64,000 nt of DNA from UBA9160 sp035489755 (GCA_035489755.1 DATGZK010000086.1:1-64000); one strand, 5' to 3'; numbered from the stretch's first letter, positions 52,570 through 61,482 are shown. Made by a program: numbers and translations. The notes: generated from the sequence alone by a model not told the origin.

Positions 52570-53553
52570 ATGCGCGCCATCGTCGTGGACCGCTGGACGG
52601 AGCCGAAACATCTCACGGTGCGCGAAGCACCCGAACCGAAGCTCTTGGCTGGACACCTCGGCGTCGAAGTGAAGGCCGCGGGCTGCAACTTCTTCGACAT
52701 CTTGATGGTGCAGGGGCGCTACCAAGTTCGTCCCCCCTTTCCGTTCATCCCGGGAGCCGAGCTTGCCGGCGTGGTGAGAGAGGTCGGTCCCGACGTAGCG
52801 GGATTCGCGGTGGGCGATCGCGTGCTCGCGTCCGTCCCGCTCGGGGCCTTCGCGGAACGGGCGGTCGTGGCGGCGAAGGCAGCGTGGAAGATGCCGGCCG
52901 GGATGTCGTTCGAGCAGGGAGCTGCGCTCCCCATTGTCTACCCCACATCCTACGCCGCGCTGGTGTTTCGTGCGCACCTTCAACCGGGCGAGAACCTCTT
53001 GGTGCACGCCGCTGCAGGAGGGGTCGGCCTCGCCGCGGTACAGATCGGAAAAGCGCTCGGCGCGCGGGTCCTGGGGACAGCAGGCGGCCCCGACAAACTC
53101 GAAGTCGCGCGCAAGGCCGGGAGCGACGTCGTGATTGACTATCGCGATCCGAACTGGGTGGATGAAGTCAAGCGCGCGACAGGAGGTCGAGGAGCGGACG
53201 TGATCTATGACTCCGTCGGCGGTGAGGTCACGGACCAGTCGCTCAAATGCATTGCGTGGAACGGCCGCCTGCTCGTGATCGGTTTCGCGAGCGGTCCGAT
53301 TCCTGCGATTAAGGCCAATCGCATTCTGCTCAAGAACATCGCCGTCATAGGGCTCCACTGGGGCGCGTATGCCGTATACGAGCCGGAGCGGATTCCTGAG
53401 ACCTTCGACGCGCTCTTCCGCCTCTTCTCCCAAGGAAAGATCGAGCCCGTGATCTACGGCAGATACGCGCTCGAGGAGCTCCCCCTCGCCCTCGAGGCGC
53501 TTGCCGCGCGCAAGACCCATGGCAAGGTCATCGTGGTGCCGGTGGAGCCGTGA
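52570..53553 (+). CDS. MDR-family quinone oxidoreductase / NADPH-dependent reductase
   Basis: A 327-residue medium-chain reductase without zinc. The GroES-like N-terminus (AAGCNFFDILMVQGRYQVRP, then FIPGAELAGVVREVGPDVAG) is followed by the NADPH Rossmann motif HAAAGGVGLAAVQIGKALGA (A-A-x-G-G-V-G) and DVIYDSVGGEVTDQSLKCIA. Enzymes of this type reduce quinones or enoyl/enone substrates. ATG 52570 has GAGGAGG upstream. It is convergent with the split-barrel protein gene. Confidence 0.9.
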   Translation: MRAIVVDRWTEPKHLTVREAPEPKLLAGHLGVEVKAAGCNFFDILMVQGRYQVRPPFPFIPGAELAGVVREVGPDVAGFAVGDRVLASVPLGAFAERAVVAAKAAWKMPAGMSFEQGAALPIVYPTSYAALVFRAHLQPGENLLVHAAAGGVGLAAVQIGKALGARVLGTAGGPDKLEVARKAGSDVVIDYRDPNWVDEVKRATGGRGADVIYDSVGGEVTDQSLKCIAWNGRLLVIGFASGPIPAIKANRILLKNIAVIGLHWGAYAVYEPERIPETFDALFRLFSQGKIEPVIYGRYALEELPLALEALAARKTHGKVIVVPVEP

Positions 53554-53564
53554 TCCGCGGCGCG

Positions 53565-54014
53565 CTACCCGCCGCGGGGATCTAGCCGCATGATATGGGG
53601 GACCGAACGGAAAAAGAGACCAACCACGCGGTCGCTAAAGCCGTACTTTGCGCGAAAAACGTCCTCGATGCGCTGGCGAAGAGGGGCGTCCTCCACTGAT
53701 ATGGCGCGCAGCGGGTACTCTTTCCCCTCGATGCGCAGCACCACATCGGGGTCGCGTGCGATGTTGCTCCACCACCCTGTCGCGCCCGTGCGGATGTAGC
53801 CTTTGCCGTCCACCACGGCGAGCCAGATCGTGGTGTCTCTTGGCGTGCCGTCTTCGTTTTTGGTGATCACCTCCACGGTGTCCACTGCGGCGACCGCATT
53901 CCAGTCGGGTGAACTCTCTGCTGCGCGGGCGGCACAGAGCGGGACCGCGCCCAGAAAGAGGAGGCTGAAAAGGAAGCTTGAGGCGGAGCGCGTCCTCGAG
54001 TTCTGCGAGCGCAT
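53565..54014 (-). CDS. Exported split-barrel protein (DUF2255 / nitroreductase-like), paralogue of 4108-4509
   Basis: A 149-residue secreted protein. Its signal peptide (SFLFSLLFLGAVPLCAARA) is followed by the same small beta-barrel domain as the protein at 4108-4509: VEVITKNEDGTPRDTTIWLA, TGATGWWSNIARDP, EDVFRAKYGFSDRVVGLF and IMRLDPRG. This resembles DUF2255 and deazaflavin-dependent nitroreductase-type folds, but no cofactor residue can be assigned. Being exported is odd for a flavin-type reductase. The two copies share order and motifs at modest identity. Confidence 0.6.
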   Translation of the reverse strand: MRSQNSRTRSASSFLFSLLFLGAVPLCAARAAESSPDWNAVAAVDTVEVITKNEDGTPRDTTIWLAVVDGKGYIRTGATGWWSNIARDPDVVLRIEGKEYPLRAISVEDAPLRQRIEDVFRAKYGFSDRVVGLFFRSVPHIMRLDPRGG

Positions 54015-54120
54015 GGGAACTTCATTCTAACGCTGCCCACTTGGCGAGCCTTCACAAGTCCGGCGTTTGAGGCCCTGTCTGCGCAAGGGCGGCTCGGCCT
54101 TCGTCCGCGCCCCGGGAGCG

Positions 54121-54777
54121 TTACGAGCGCGACCCGTAACGCTCCCAAAATAGGCACTCTTCCACGGGGCGGCGCGGCGGACGGCCGTATCTGCCGAGCG
54201 GCCAGCCGATGGGCAGAAGTGCGCAGCTCGGGCAGCCCTTGGGCAGACCGAGCCAAGCGTCGATTTCCGCGCCGAACGCACGATGCACCGTTGTGAGCGA
54301 GGCGCCAAGACCCACGGCGCGACAGGCCAGGAGGACGTTCTGGATCGCGGGGAAGAGCGCCTGCGTCTGGGCTTCGCCGCGTCGAGTCCAGCCCGCCACA
54401 AACAGGTGCACGGGTACCTGTGCCAGGTGGTCGGCGAGATGCAGGGCAGCCCGGAGGTTGCGACGCTTCCCTTCTGGAAACGTGGGATCCTTTGCCGCCT
54501 CGAGCGCAGGGGCGATGTAGGCATGGAACGCACCCCGGTAGCGCTCCGCCACGAACGCTCGTCCCTCGGGCGTCGTCACCGCAACGAAGATCCAGGGCTG
54601 GCGATTTCCGCCGCTCGGCGCGAAGGTGCCCGCCTCGCACACCTTGCGCACGAGTCCGGGCGGAACAGGGTCCGGTCGCAGCCGGCGGATCGCGCGTGCA
54701 GTGCGGATTCCTTCGAGCAGCGGAACGTCCTCGCCGATCGCGGCGAGATCGATTTGCAGAGCTGCAGCGTTCATCAT
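54121..54777 (-). CDS. Nitroreductase-family protein
   Basis: A 218-residue flavin enzyme of the nitroreductase fold: RTARAIRRLRPDPVPPGLVR (FMN phosphate contact), GTFAPSGGNRQPWIFVAVT with the diagnostic A-P-S-(G/A)-x-N-x-Q-P-W motif, and LFPAIQNVLLACRAVGLGAS near the end. It reduces nitroaromatics, enones or similar with NAD(P)H. ATG 54777 is eight bases from the mtgA stop, with AGGAG in the gap, so it is the last gene of the qor-like/mtgA unit. Confidence 0.85.
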   Translation of the reverse strand: MMNAAALQIDLAAIGEDVPLLEGIRTARAIRRLRPDPVPPGLVRKVCEAGTFAPSGGNRQPWIFVAVTTPEGRAFVAERYRGAFHAYIAPALEAAKDPTFPEGKRRNLRAALHLADHLAQVPVHLFVAGWTRRGEAQTQALFPAIQNVLLACRAVGLGASLTTVHRAFGAEIDAWLGLPKGCPSCALLPIGWPLGRYGRPPRRPVEECLFWERYGSRS

Positions 54778-54784
54778 GGGGCTC

Positions 54785-55495
54785 CTACTCGCCTGCGGCG
54801 TCGAGGTAACGCTCGATCTTGTCGGCTCGTCGCTCGAAGCGGGCACTGCGCGTCTGGGGATTGTTCTGGTCCGGGCTCGGGAGGCAGGCGGCGAGCTCGG
54901 CGGCTTGGTGCCGACTGAGCGCCGAGGTGGGCACGCTCCAATAGTTGCGCGCGGCGGCCTCCACGCCGTAGATGCCCCGTCCGAACTGCGCGACGTTGAG
55001 GTAGATCTCGAGAATGCGTGATTTCGAGAGCCGACGCTCCATCGCGAGGGTCAGCACGAGCTCATGCCACTTGCGCAGCGGGCTGCGCGCGGGCCAGAGA
55101 AACAGATTTTTCGCCGTCTGTTGGGAGATCGTGCTTCCGCCGAGAGCAATGCGGCCTTGACCGAGATCGTAGTTCACGGCGTCCTGCATGGCCTCGAGAT
55201 CGACACCGTCGTGTTCGTAGAAGCGGGCGTCCTCGGCGAGGATGACCGCACGCTGGAGGATGCGCGGGATGCGCGTGAGCGGCACCGGCATCCAGCGCAG
55301 GGCGGGAAGTTCGCGTTTGCCAGCGCGTGCTTCGTCGACGAGGCTTTCTTCGTAGCTCTGGATGAAGCGGGATTTCGGGATCGGACCGCGGGCGAGTGCG
55401 CTCCAGTTGGGCCAGAGCCACGCGAGGTAGAGGGCATCCGCCGCGGCCGCCGCCGCGAGCAGAACAAGCCCCGCTCTCACGACCTTGTTTCGCAT
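54785..55495 (-). CDS. mtgA: Monofunctional peptidoglycan glycosyltransferase
   Basis: A 236-residue GT51 enzyme anchored by one N-terminal helix (residues 7-30), which polymerises lipid II into glycan strands in the periplasm. Catalytic motifs are ILAEDARFYEHDGVDLEA (the E-D-x-x-F-x-x-H-x-G motif with the catalytic Glu), GGSTISQQTAKNLFLWPARS and RILEIYLNVAQFGRGIYGVE. There is no penicillin-binding domain, so it is MtgA rather than a class A PBP. ATG 55495 begins 11 bases after the quinone reductase stop. Length and motif order are typical. Confidence 0.9.
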   Translation of the reverse strand: MRNKVVRAGLVLLAAAAAADALYLAWLWPNWSALARGPIPKSRFIQSYEESLVDEARAGKRELPALRWMPVPLTRIPRILQRAVILAEDARFYEHDGVDLEAMQDAVNYDLGQGRIALGGSTISQQTAKNLFLWPARSPLRKWHELVLTLAMERRLSKSRILEIYLNVAQFGRGIYGVEAAARNYWSVPTSALSRHQAAELAACLPSPDQNNPQTRSARFERRADKIERYLDAAGE

Positions 55496-55506
55496 ACCAC
55501 CCGAGT

Positions 55507-56478
55507 CTACGGAACGAGCAAGACCTTTCCCGTGGTGGCGCGGCTCTCGAGCGCCTGGTGGGCGGCGGGTGCTTCGCGGAGCGGAAAGCGCGCGCCGATC
55601 CGCACGCGCAGGGCCCCGGACGCGACCGCGTCCAGAACCTCGCCGCCGCGTCGCATGAGCTCCTCACGGTCCCCGGTGTAGTGCGCCAGCGAGGGCCGTG
55701 TGACGTAGAGCGAGCCCTGCTCGCTGAGGCGTCGCAGATCGAAGGGGGGCACCGCTCCGCTCGACTGGCCGAACAGCACGAGGAGCCCGCGCGGACGCAG
55801 TGAGCGCAGGCTGCCCTCGAAGGTCGACTGCCCCACCGAGTCGTAGACCACATCGACGCCGCGCCCGCTGGTCAGGCGCCGCACCTCGGCTGCGACATCG
55901 GCCTCGCGATAACGGATCACGTGATCCGCTCCCGCATCGCGCGCGAGCGCCTCCTTGTCCGCGCCTCCGCAGGTGCCGAGGACGCGCACGCCCGCGCGCT
56001 TGAGCATCTGTACGAGCAAGAGCCCGGTTCCGCCGGCAGCGGCGTGTACCAATGCTGTGTCGCCGCGTTGCGTGGTTCGCACGGAGTGTGTGAGGTAGTG
56101 CGCGGTCATCCCCTGGAGCATCGCGGCCGCTGCCACCTCGTTGGGGACACCCTGCGGCACGGGTACCAGCCGGTCGGCGGGTGCAACCACGGCCCCCGCA
56201 TACGATCCAGGGGCGCTCGCCCAGGCGACGCGGTCCCCGCTGCGCAGATCCGCGACGCCTTTGCCCACAGCTTCGACCTCGCCCGCGCCCTCGAGGCCGG
56301 CCACGAAGGGCAGAGGACGGGGATAGAGGCCGGTACGAAAGTAGATGTCGATGAAGTTGACTCCGCAGGCGTGCACCCGCACGCGGACCGCGTTCTCGCC
56401 CGGAGCTCCCGGATCATAGGGCTCAAAGCGCAGCACCTCGGGTCCGCCGGTCTCGCGCACGAAGATCGCGTGGCTCAT
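55507..56478 (-). CDS. NADPH:quinone oxidoreductase (QorA-like)
   Basis: A 323-residue zinc-free MDR reductase: HACGVNFIDIYFRTGLYPRP, FVAGLEGAGEVEAVGKGVAD, then the NADPH site HAAAGGTGLLLVQMLKRAGV and VVYDSVGQSTFEGSLRSLRP. The N-F-I-D-x-Y-x-R-x-G-L-Y pattern is that of QorA (quinone reductase, E. coli type). ATG 56478 is followed by mtgA and nitroreductase genes at 11 and 8 bases, forming a three-gene operon. The 341-base gap to the divergent ferredoxin-reductase-like gene holds no recognised element. Confidence 0.9.
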   Translation of the reverse strand: MSHAIFVRETGGPEVLRFEPYDPGAPGENAVRVRVHACGVNFIDIYFRTGLYPRPLPFVAGLEGAGEVEAVGKGVADLRSGDRVAWASAPGSYAGAVVAPADRLVPVPQGVPNEVAAAAMLQGMTAHYLTHSVRTTQRGDTALVHAAAGGTGLLLVQMLKRAGVRVLGTCGGADKEALARDAGADHVIRYREADVAAEVRRLTSGRGVDVVYDSVGQSTFEGSLRSLRPRGLLVLFGQSSGAVPPFDLRRLSEQGSLYVTRPSLAHYTGDREELMRRGGEVLDAVASGALRVRIGARFPLREAPAAHQALESRATTGKVLLVP

Positions 56479-56819
56479 GACACCCTGCGTGCGACGCGGC
56501 GCCTGGAAGAGGGCTCACGGGCCCACTCCCCGCGGTGCGCTGTTTCCAGGCACAACCCCTCGGCAAGAGCGGGAGAGGGGTACGGGACCGGGCGGCGCTT
56601 CTCGTGTGTGGCCACGGCGGGAAGGCTCACCTATTTCTTTGCGCCCCGCGACCTGTGCGAGCGGCGAGGAACCAAGACCGCTCGCCGGCGCGAAGGGGCT
56701 CGCGTCGCTGTGCGCCCAAGTCCCCGGCCAAAGGAGAGGTCACCCCGAGTCGCGCAGAGGGAGTCCGCCCGGAGGAAAATGCCCGGCAATGGGGCCGCGG
56801 GTCCGGGTAGAGTTTGGAC

Positions 56820-58004
56820 GTGCCGCTGCGCGACATCGTCGTCGTCGGAGCCTCCCTGGCCGGCCTGCGGGCTGCGGAGACGCTCCGACGAGAAGGTTTC
56901 GACGGCCGACTCCTCGTGATCGGCCGCGAGAAGCATCTGCCCTACGATCGCCCGCCGCTCTCGAAGGAGGTCCTGGCTGGGCGCCGGGCCCCGGAGACGA
57001 TCTCCCTCCGCAAGCCGGGAGCCTGGGAGGAGCTCTCGGTGGACTGGCGCCTTGGGCGCCAAGCGCTCGGACTCGACCTCGACCGTCGCACGGTTCGTCT
57101 CGAGGGGGGCGAGGATCTCGTATTCGATGGCCTGGTGATCGCGACCGGCGCGACTCCGCGCACGCTCCCGGGGGCGACCGAGCTCGCCGGCATCCATGTC
57201 CTGCGCACTCTGGACGATTGCCTTTCGCTTCGCGCGGAGCTCGAGCGCGGCCCTCGCGTTGCGGTGGTGGGGGCGGGCTTCATCGGGGCGGAGGTCGCGG
57301 CGACCTGTCGGGAGCGAGGGCTCGAAGTCACGCTGCTCGAGGCGCTGGCGGCGCCCCTGATTCGCGGAATCGGCCCCGAGCTCGGCGGGCTCGTGGCACA
57401 GGTCCACCGGGACCACGGCGTCGACGTGCGCTGCGGCGTCGGAGTCGCGGGCTTTGCGGGGAAAACTCGCGTCGAGGGCGTGCGGCTCACGGACGGTAGC
57501 TTCGTCCCTGCGGAGGTTGTCGTAGTCGGCGTCGGTGTGGTGCCGGACACGGGCTGGCTCGAGGGCTCCGGTCTTTCCCTTGCCGACGGCGTCTTGTGTG
57601 ACGCCACCTGCGCGACGCGCGCAGAAGGCGTCGTTGCGGCAGGCGACGTTGCGCGCTGGGCGCATCCTGGATTTGAGAAGCCGATCCGGCTTGAGCACTG
57701 GACGAACGCTGTGGAGCAGGGCGTCGCAGCGGCCGAGCGCCTGCTTACGGGAGCAGAGGCTGCGAAGCCGTTTGCACCCATTCCTTACGTGTGGTCCGAT
57801 CAATACGACCTGAAGATCCAGATCGCGGGTCTCCCGAGTACGGACTGCTCTTTGCGCATCGTCGACGGGACGCTCGGCGAACGGCGCTTCGTCGCTCTTT
57901 TCGAGCGCGAAAGGCAACTCGTCGCGGCTGTTGGATTTGGCCGAGCGCGCCAGCTCATGGCCTATCGCAAGCAGCTGGGCGGCGAAGCCGGGCGGAGGTC
58001 CTAG
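56820..58004 (+). CDS. FAD-dependent pyridine-nucleotide oxidoreductase (ferredoxin/rubredoxin reductase type)
   Basis: A 394-residue flavoprotein. The FAD site IVVVGASLAGLRAAETLRRE, the NAD(P)H site VAVVGAGFIGAEVAATCRER and the late GVVAAGDVARWAHPGF (A-A-G-D) identify the class. PYDRPPLSKEVLAG and IPYVWSDQYDLKIQIAG belong to the bacterial ferredoxin/rubredoxin reductases that feed cytochrome P450s and ring-hydroxylating oxygenases. GTG 56820 is likely; TTG 56814 is possible. No ferredoxin or oxygenase partner lies beside it. Its TAG and that of the convergent LLM gene share one CTAG. Confidence 0.85.
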   Translation: MPLRDIVVVGASLAGLRAAETLRREGFDGRLLVIGREKHLPYDRPPLSKEVLAGRRAPETISLRKPGAWEELSVDWRLGRQALGLDLDRRTVRLEGGEDLVFDGLVIATGATPRTLPGATELAGIHVLRTLDDCLSLRAELERGPRVAVVGAGFIGAEVAATCRERGLEVTLLEALAAPLIRGIGPELGGLVAQVHRDHGVDVRCGVGVAGFAGKTRVEGVRLTDGSFVPAEVVVVGVGVVPDTGWLEGSGLSLADGVLCDATCATRAEGVVAAGDVARWAHPGFEKPIRLEHWTNAVEQGVAAAERLLTGAEAAKPFAPIPYVWSDQYDLKIQIAGLPSTDCSLRIVDGTLGERRFVALFERERQLVAAVGFGRARQLMAYRKQLGGEAGRRS

Positions 58005-59176
58005 CTCGCTTGCTTCTGCTTGCGCTGCTGCTCCTGCGCGTGCTTCTGGATCTCCGTCATGAGCGCGGTGCCGACCGCGCCTATAAAGGTGGGTCGGTTG
58101 CGCGCTGCCCACTCCATGCTGGCCTCGCGGCCCCGGTTTAGGCCTTGGAACCGCGGCATCACGTAGCGCGCGATCAGCTCGTAGCTGCGCTTGGTCTGCG
58201 CGAAGTCCGCCCAGTTGTGGACCATTTGCAGGAAACAGCCGTAGCCGCCGGACTGCTTCTCCAGGCGTTCGAGCTGTGCGATCGCGTCGTCCGGGTCGCC
58301 GATCACCACGAGGCCCGAGCGGATGAGGGCGTCAATCGCGTTGTCGACTTCGCCCGGCGGGGCGAGCGGCAACGCCGCCACCTCCTGGAAATATCGCAGC
58401 CACTTCTCAAGCCCGAACTTCACATTCCCTCGGGCCTTGTCTCGGGTCTCCGCGACATGCATGGGTGCGACGAGTCGCCAGGCGTTGCGGTCGACGGTTT
58501 GACCGAACTCGGCGGCGCGCTCCTCGCAAATCTGCCAGTTGCTGGCCAGGGCGTTAAAGCCGCCGGTGGTGGTGGCTCCAATCGAAAGGAGTCCGAGGCC
58601 GTGCTTGCCCGCGGCGCGCGCGCCCGAGGGAGAGACCTGGGAGGCGACACAGATCTCAACGTGGGGCTGCGTGTATGGTACGAGCTGGAGTCGCGCCTCG
58701 CGTAGCTTGAACCATTCGCACTCGTAGCTCACGGTTTCACCCCGCAGGAGCGGCACCAGAACTCCGATCGCCTCGTCCATCATGTCGCGCTGTTTGAGGG
58801 GATCGATTCCCATCATGAAAGCGTCGGAGGGGAGAGCCCCCGGGCCGACGCCAAACATCACGCGGCCCCGCGTTTGGTAATCGAGCTGCATGATGCGGTC
58901 CGCAAGCATCAGGGGGTGGTGGTAGGGCAGGGACGAGACGCCGGTGCCGAGGCGGATGTTCTTGGTGCGCTCGGCCGCAGCGGCGATGAAAAGCTCGGGC
59001 GAGGCGATGATCTCGAATCCCGCCGAGTGGTGCTCGCCGATCCAAGCCTCGTCATAGCCGAGCTGGTCGAGCCACTCGACGAGTTCAAAGTCGCGCCGCA
59101 ACGCGGCCGCGGGATTCTCGTTGATCGGATGGAAGGGCGCGAGAAAGATCCCGAAGCGCAGGCGCGTGGGCGGCAT
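58001..59176 (-). CDS. Luciferase-like (LLM) flavin monooxygenase
   Basis: A 391-residue LLM-class enzyme. It starts RLRFGIFLAPFHPINENPAA and has DEAWIGEHHSAGFEIIASPE (W-I-G-E-H-H-S), RLGTGVSSLPYHHPLMLADR and RVMFGVGPGALPSDAFMMG, all typical of limonene- or alkanal-type monooxygenases; YECEWFKLREARLQL follows. It needs reduced FMN from a separate reductase. ATG 59176 fixes the normal length. It overlaps the end of the ferredoxin-reductase-like gene by four bases. The C-terminal QKHAQEQQRKQKQAS tail is unusually charged. Confidence 0.85.
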   Translation of the reverse strand: MPPTRLRFGIFLAPFHPINENPAAALRRDFELVEWLDQLGYDEAWIGEHHSAGFEIIASPELFIAAAAERTKNIRLGTGVSSLPYHHPLMLADRIMQLDYQTRGRVMFGVGPGALPSDAFMMGIDPLKQRDMMDEAIGVLVPLLRGETVSYECEWFKLREARLQLVPYTQPHVEICVASQVSPSGARAAGKHGLGLLSIGATTTGGFNALASNWQICEERAAEFGQTVDRNAWRLVAPMHVAETRDKARGNVKFGLEKWLRYFQEVAALPLAPPGEVDNAIDALIRSGLVVIGDPDDAIAQLERLEKQSGGYGCFLQMVHNWADFAQTKRSYELIARYVMPRFQGLNRGREASMEWAARNRPTFIGAVGTALMTEIQKHAQEQQRKQKQAS

Positions 59177-59219
59177 CGTGTCTCCATAGGCGAAGGGGCC
59201 GGGGCAGGGTAAACGCCGT

Positions 59220-59858
59220 TTAGCGGTTCGCCAAGGCGACGGTCGAGGCGAAGACGAGCTGTGCGCCGTAGTAGAGCGGGAGCCCCCAGAGCCGATTCCA
59301 GGCTCCGGGTGCGATGAAGCGGTCGCGCGCCACGGCCAGGTCGGAGAGCCAGAACATGAGCGCTCCCAGCAGGATGGCACTGCCCCCTGCTTCCGCTGCC
59401 GTGCCCGCCGCACAAGCCAGCATGAGAGAGATGGCTGCGACATAGACCCGCACCGGAGTTCGCAGCGCCGCTGGCACGTGCGGCTCGCAGTAGCGCAGGA
59501 AGACCAGTCCGGCGGCGAGCGCTGCCACAAGGGCAAGCGCAGCCGGACCCCGTGCGAGGCCGCGCTGCGCGAAGGCAAAGCCGAAGGCCAGGTGCCCGAG
59601 CAGGAACGAGAGGAGCCCGGCCAGGAAGGCGGCGCGCATCTGCGGGATGAGGAGCACGTCGCCGAGCCAGCACAGCAAAAGCGCGAAGAGGACGCTGCGG
59701 CCATAGCTGGACTCAAGGGCACCCGAAGCGATGCTCGCAGCGACAAATCCGGACGACGCCAGGGGCTTTGCGATCCATACCCCAGTGCGCACCCCGCGAA
59801 ACTCCGCCACGAGGAGTACGCCGACAGCAATGAGTGTGAGCCCGGTGAAGACCGCCAC
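59220..59858 (-). CDS. YhhN-family membrane protein (lysoplasmalogenase-like)
   Basis: A 212-residue protein with about eight helices of the YhhN/TMEM86 family, whose mammalian and some bacterial members hydrolyse the vinyl-ether bond of lysoplasmalogens. Diagnostic motifs are WIAKPLASSGFVAAS, CWLGDVLLIPQM (L-G-D-x-x-L), FLLGHLAFGFAF and GALMFWLSDLAVARDRF with the conserved Asp residues thought to be catalytic. ATG 59858 lies just nine bases from the divergent HAD gene's ATG, so the two 5' ends must share the shortest possible region or one start is misplaced. Confidence 0.85.
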   Translation of the reverse strand: MAVFTGLTLIAVGVLLVAEFRGVRTGVWIAKPLASSGFVAASIASGALESSYGRSVLFALLLCWLGDVLLIPQMRAAFLAGLLSFLLGHLAFGFAFAQRGLARGPAALALVAALAAGLVFLRYCEPHVPAALRTPVRVYVAAISLMLACAAGTAAEAGGSAILLGALMFWLSDLAVARDRFIAPGAWNRLWGLPLYYGAQLVFASTVALANR

Positions 59859-59867
59859 CTCGCTTGG

Positions 59868-60509
59868 ATGCTAGCCTCCGCCTCCGTGGACGTCCTGCTC
59901 CTCGACCTCGACGAGACCCTGTATCCGCCGGAACGCGGCGTCCTGCGCCGCGTGGATGAGCGGATCAACGCATACTTGCGCGAACGCATGGGAATCCCGC
60001 GCCACGAGGTGGACGCGGTGCGGCGCGCCTTGCGCCAGGCCCACGGCACGACGCTGCGCGGCCTCGTTCTGCGCCACACCGTGGACCAGGACGACTATCT
60101 GCGCTTTGTGCACGACTGCGACCTGTCGGACCTGCTTGCGCCGGACCCGCAATTGCGGGAGCTCTTGGGGCGTCTTCCGCCACGCAAGGTGGTGTTCACG
60201 AACGCCCCGCGCGCTCACGCACGGCAGGTGCTCCGCCTGCTCGAAGTCGAGGATACCTTTCAGGACGTCGTGGCGCTGGAAGACCTCGGCTACCTGCCCA
60301 AACCCGACCCCGCAGCCTACAGCGAAGTACTCGCGCGGATTGGCGTCCCCGCCAGCGCGTGCTGCCTCGTCGACGACACGCGCGCCAATCTGCTTCCGGC
60401 GAGCGCACTCGGCATGCGAACGGTCTGGAAGGCGAGGGAAGCACGGGCCTGCGACAACGTGCACCACGCCATTGCGGAGCTCCAGGAGCTCGAAGCGCTC
60501 TGGCGCTAG
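59868..60509 (+). CDS. HAD-superfamily hydrolase (pyrimidine 5'-nucleotidase type)
   Basis: A 213-residue HAD phosphatase. Motif I is LLLDLDETLYPPERGVL (D-L-D-E-T-L-Y, the nucleophile Asp), motif II KVVFTNAPRAHARQVL, motif III LPKPDPAAY and motif IV CCLVDDTRANLLPASALG. The D-L-D-E/N-T-L-Y start is characteristic of the pyrimidine 5'-nucleotidase (SDT1-like) group. The cap is a four-helix C1 type. ATG 59868 is nine bases from the start of the divergent YhhN gene; GTG 59886 is an alternative start that would give more room. Confidence 0.85.
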   Translation: MLASASVDVLLLDLDETLYPPERGVLRRVDERINAYLRERMGIPRHEVDAVRRALRQAHGTTLRGLVLRHTVDQDDYLRFVHDCDLSDLLAPDPQLRELLGRLPPRKVVFTNAPRAHARQVLRLLEVEDTFQDVVALEDLGYLPKPDPAAYSEVLARIGVPASACCLVDDTRANLLPASALGMRTVWKAREARACDNVHHAIAELQELEALWR

Positions 60510-60529
60510 TTGAGCCGCGGGAGCGGCTC

Positions 60530-61411
60530 TCAGCGTGTGCGGCCTTCGCCCGAAGCCCGCATCCGAATCAGGCCTTCTTGCACGACGGAGACCACGAGGG
60601 TGCCGTCGCGCGTGAACAGTCGTCCCTGCGTGAAGCCGCGCGCCCCCGAAGCCGACGGACTCTCCTGCGCGTAGAGCAGCCATTCGTCCGCTCGGAAGGG
60701 CCGGTGGAACCACATGGCGTGATCGAGGCTCGCCATCTGAAAGCGCGGATCGAACCAGGAGATCGCGTGGGGGAGGGTGGCGGTATCGAGAAGGGTCATG
60801 TCCGAGGCATAGGCCACGACGCACTGGTGGAGCATGAGATCGTCGGGAAGCTTTCCATCGGCGCGGATCCACACCCTTTGGTGAGGCGGCCGCTTCTCAG
60901 GCCGGAAGTACTCCATGGGCTCGACGGGGCGGATCTCGATCGGCCGCGGTCGCTGGAGCCATTTGCGCATCTCCTCAGGCAGGTCCGGGGGGGCTTTCGC
61001 AAAGCGCCCCTTGCCCGCAGGCAGCTCCTCGGGGTCGGGCGTCTCCGGCATCGGGATCTGGTGCTCGAGGCCCTGCTCGGGCCGCTGGAACGATGCGGAG
61101 AGGTGGAAGATGGCTGCGCCATGCTGAATCGCGACCACACGGCGGGTAGTGAAGCTTTTGCCGTCGCGGATGCGGTCGACCTCGTAGAGGATCGGGATCT
61201 TAGGATCTCCGGGGCGCAGGAAGTACGCGTGGAGGGAATGCACGACGCTCTGCTCCACCGTGCGTCCGGCAGCGACCAGCGCCTGGCCAGCGACCTGGCC
61301 GCCAAACACGCGCTGCCTGTCCTCCTTCGGGCTGCGCCCGCGAAAGATGTTGACCTCAAGCTCCTCGAGGTCGAGGAGCGAAACCAGCTCGTCGAGTGCC
61401 TTCTGCGCCAT
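60530..61411 (-). CDS. tesB: Acyl-CoA thioesterase II
   Basis: A 293-residue double-hotdog thioesterase. The sequence opens LVSLLDLEELEVNIFRGRSP, has QRVFGGQVAGQALVAAGRTV (VFGGQVxGQAL, TesB signature) and VVHSLHAYFLRPGDPKIPI, then in the second hotdog SLDHAMWFHRPFRADEWLLY with the D-H-x-x-W-F-H motif supplying the catalytic Asp, and GRLFTRDGTLVVSVVQEGL. It hydrolyses medium- and long-chain acyl-CoAs. ATG 61411 is chosen over GTG/TTG codons up to 61429. It is divergent from exonuclease III by 71 bases. Confidence 0.9.
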   Translation of the reverse strand: MAQKALDELVSLLDLEELEVNIFRGRSPKEDRQRVFGGQVAGQALVAAGRTVEQSVVHSLHAYFLRPGDPKIPILYEVDRIRDGKSFTTRRVVAIQHGAAIFHLSASFQRPEQGLEHQIPMPETPDPEELPAGKGRFAKAPPDLPEEMRKWLQRPRPIEIRPVEPMEYFRPEKRPPHQRVWIRADGKLPDDLMLHQCVVAYASDMTLLDTATLPHAISWFDPRFQMASLDHAMWFHRPFRADEWLLYAQESPSASGARGFTQGRLFTRDGTLVVSVVQEGLIRMRASGEGRTR

Positions 61412-61482
61412 GGACACCTCGGGTAGCACAGACGGCTGCGCCCTGGTGAAGCGGGAGCTGGAAGGCTAGAGCTATCCGCTCG

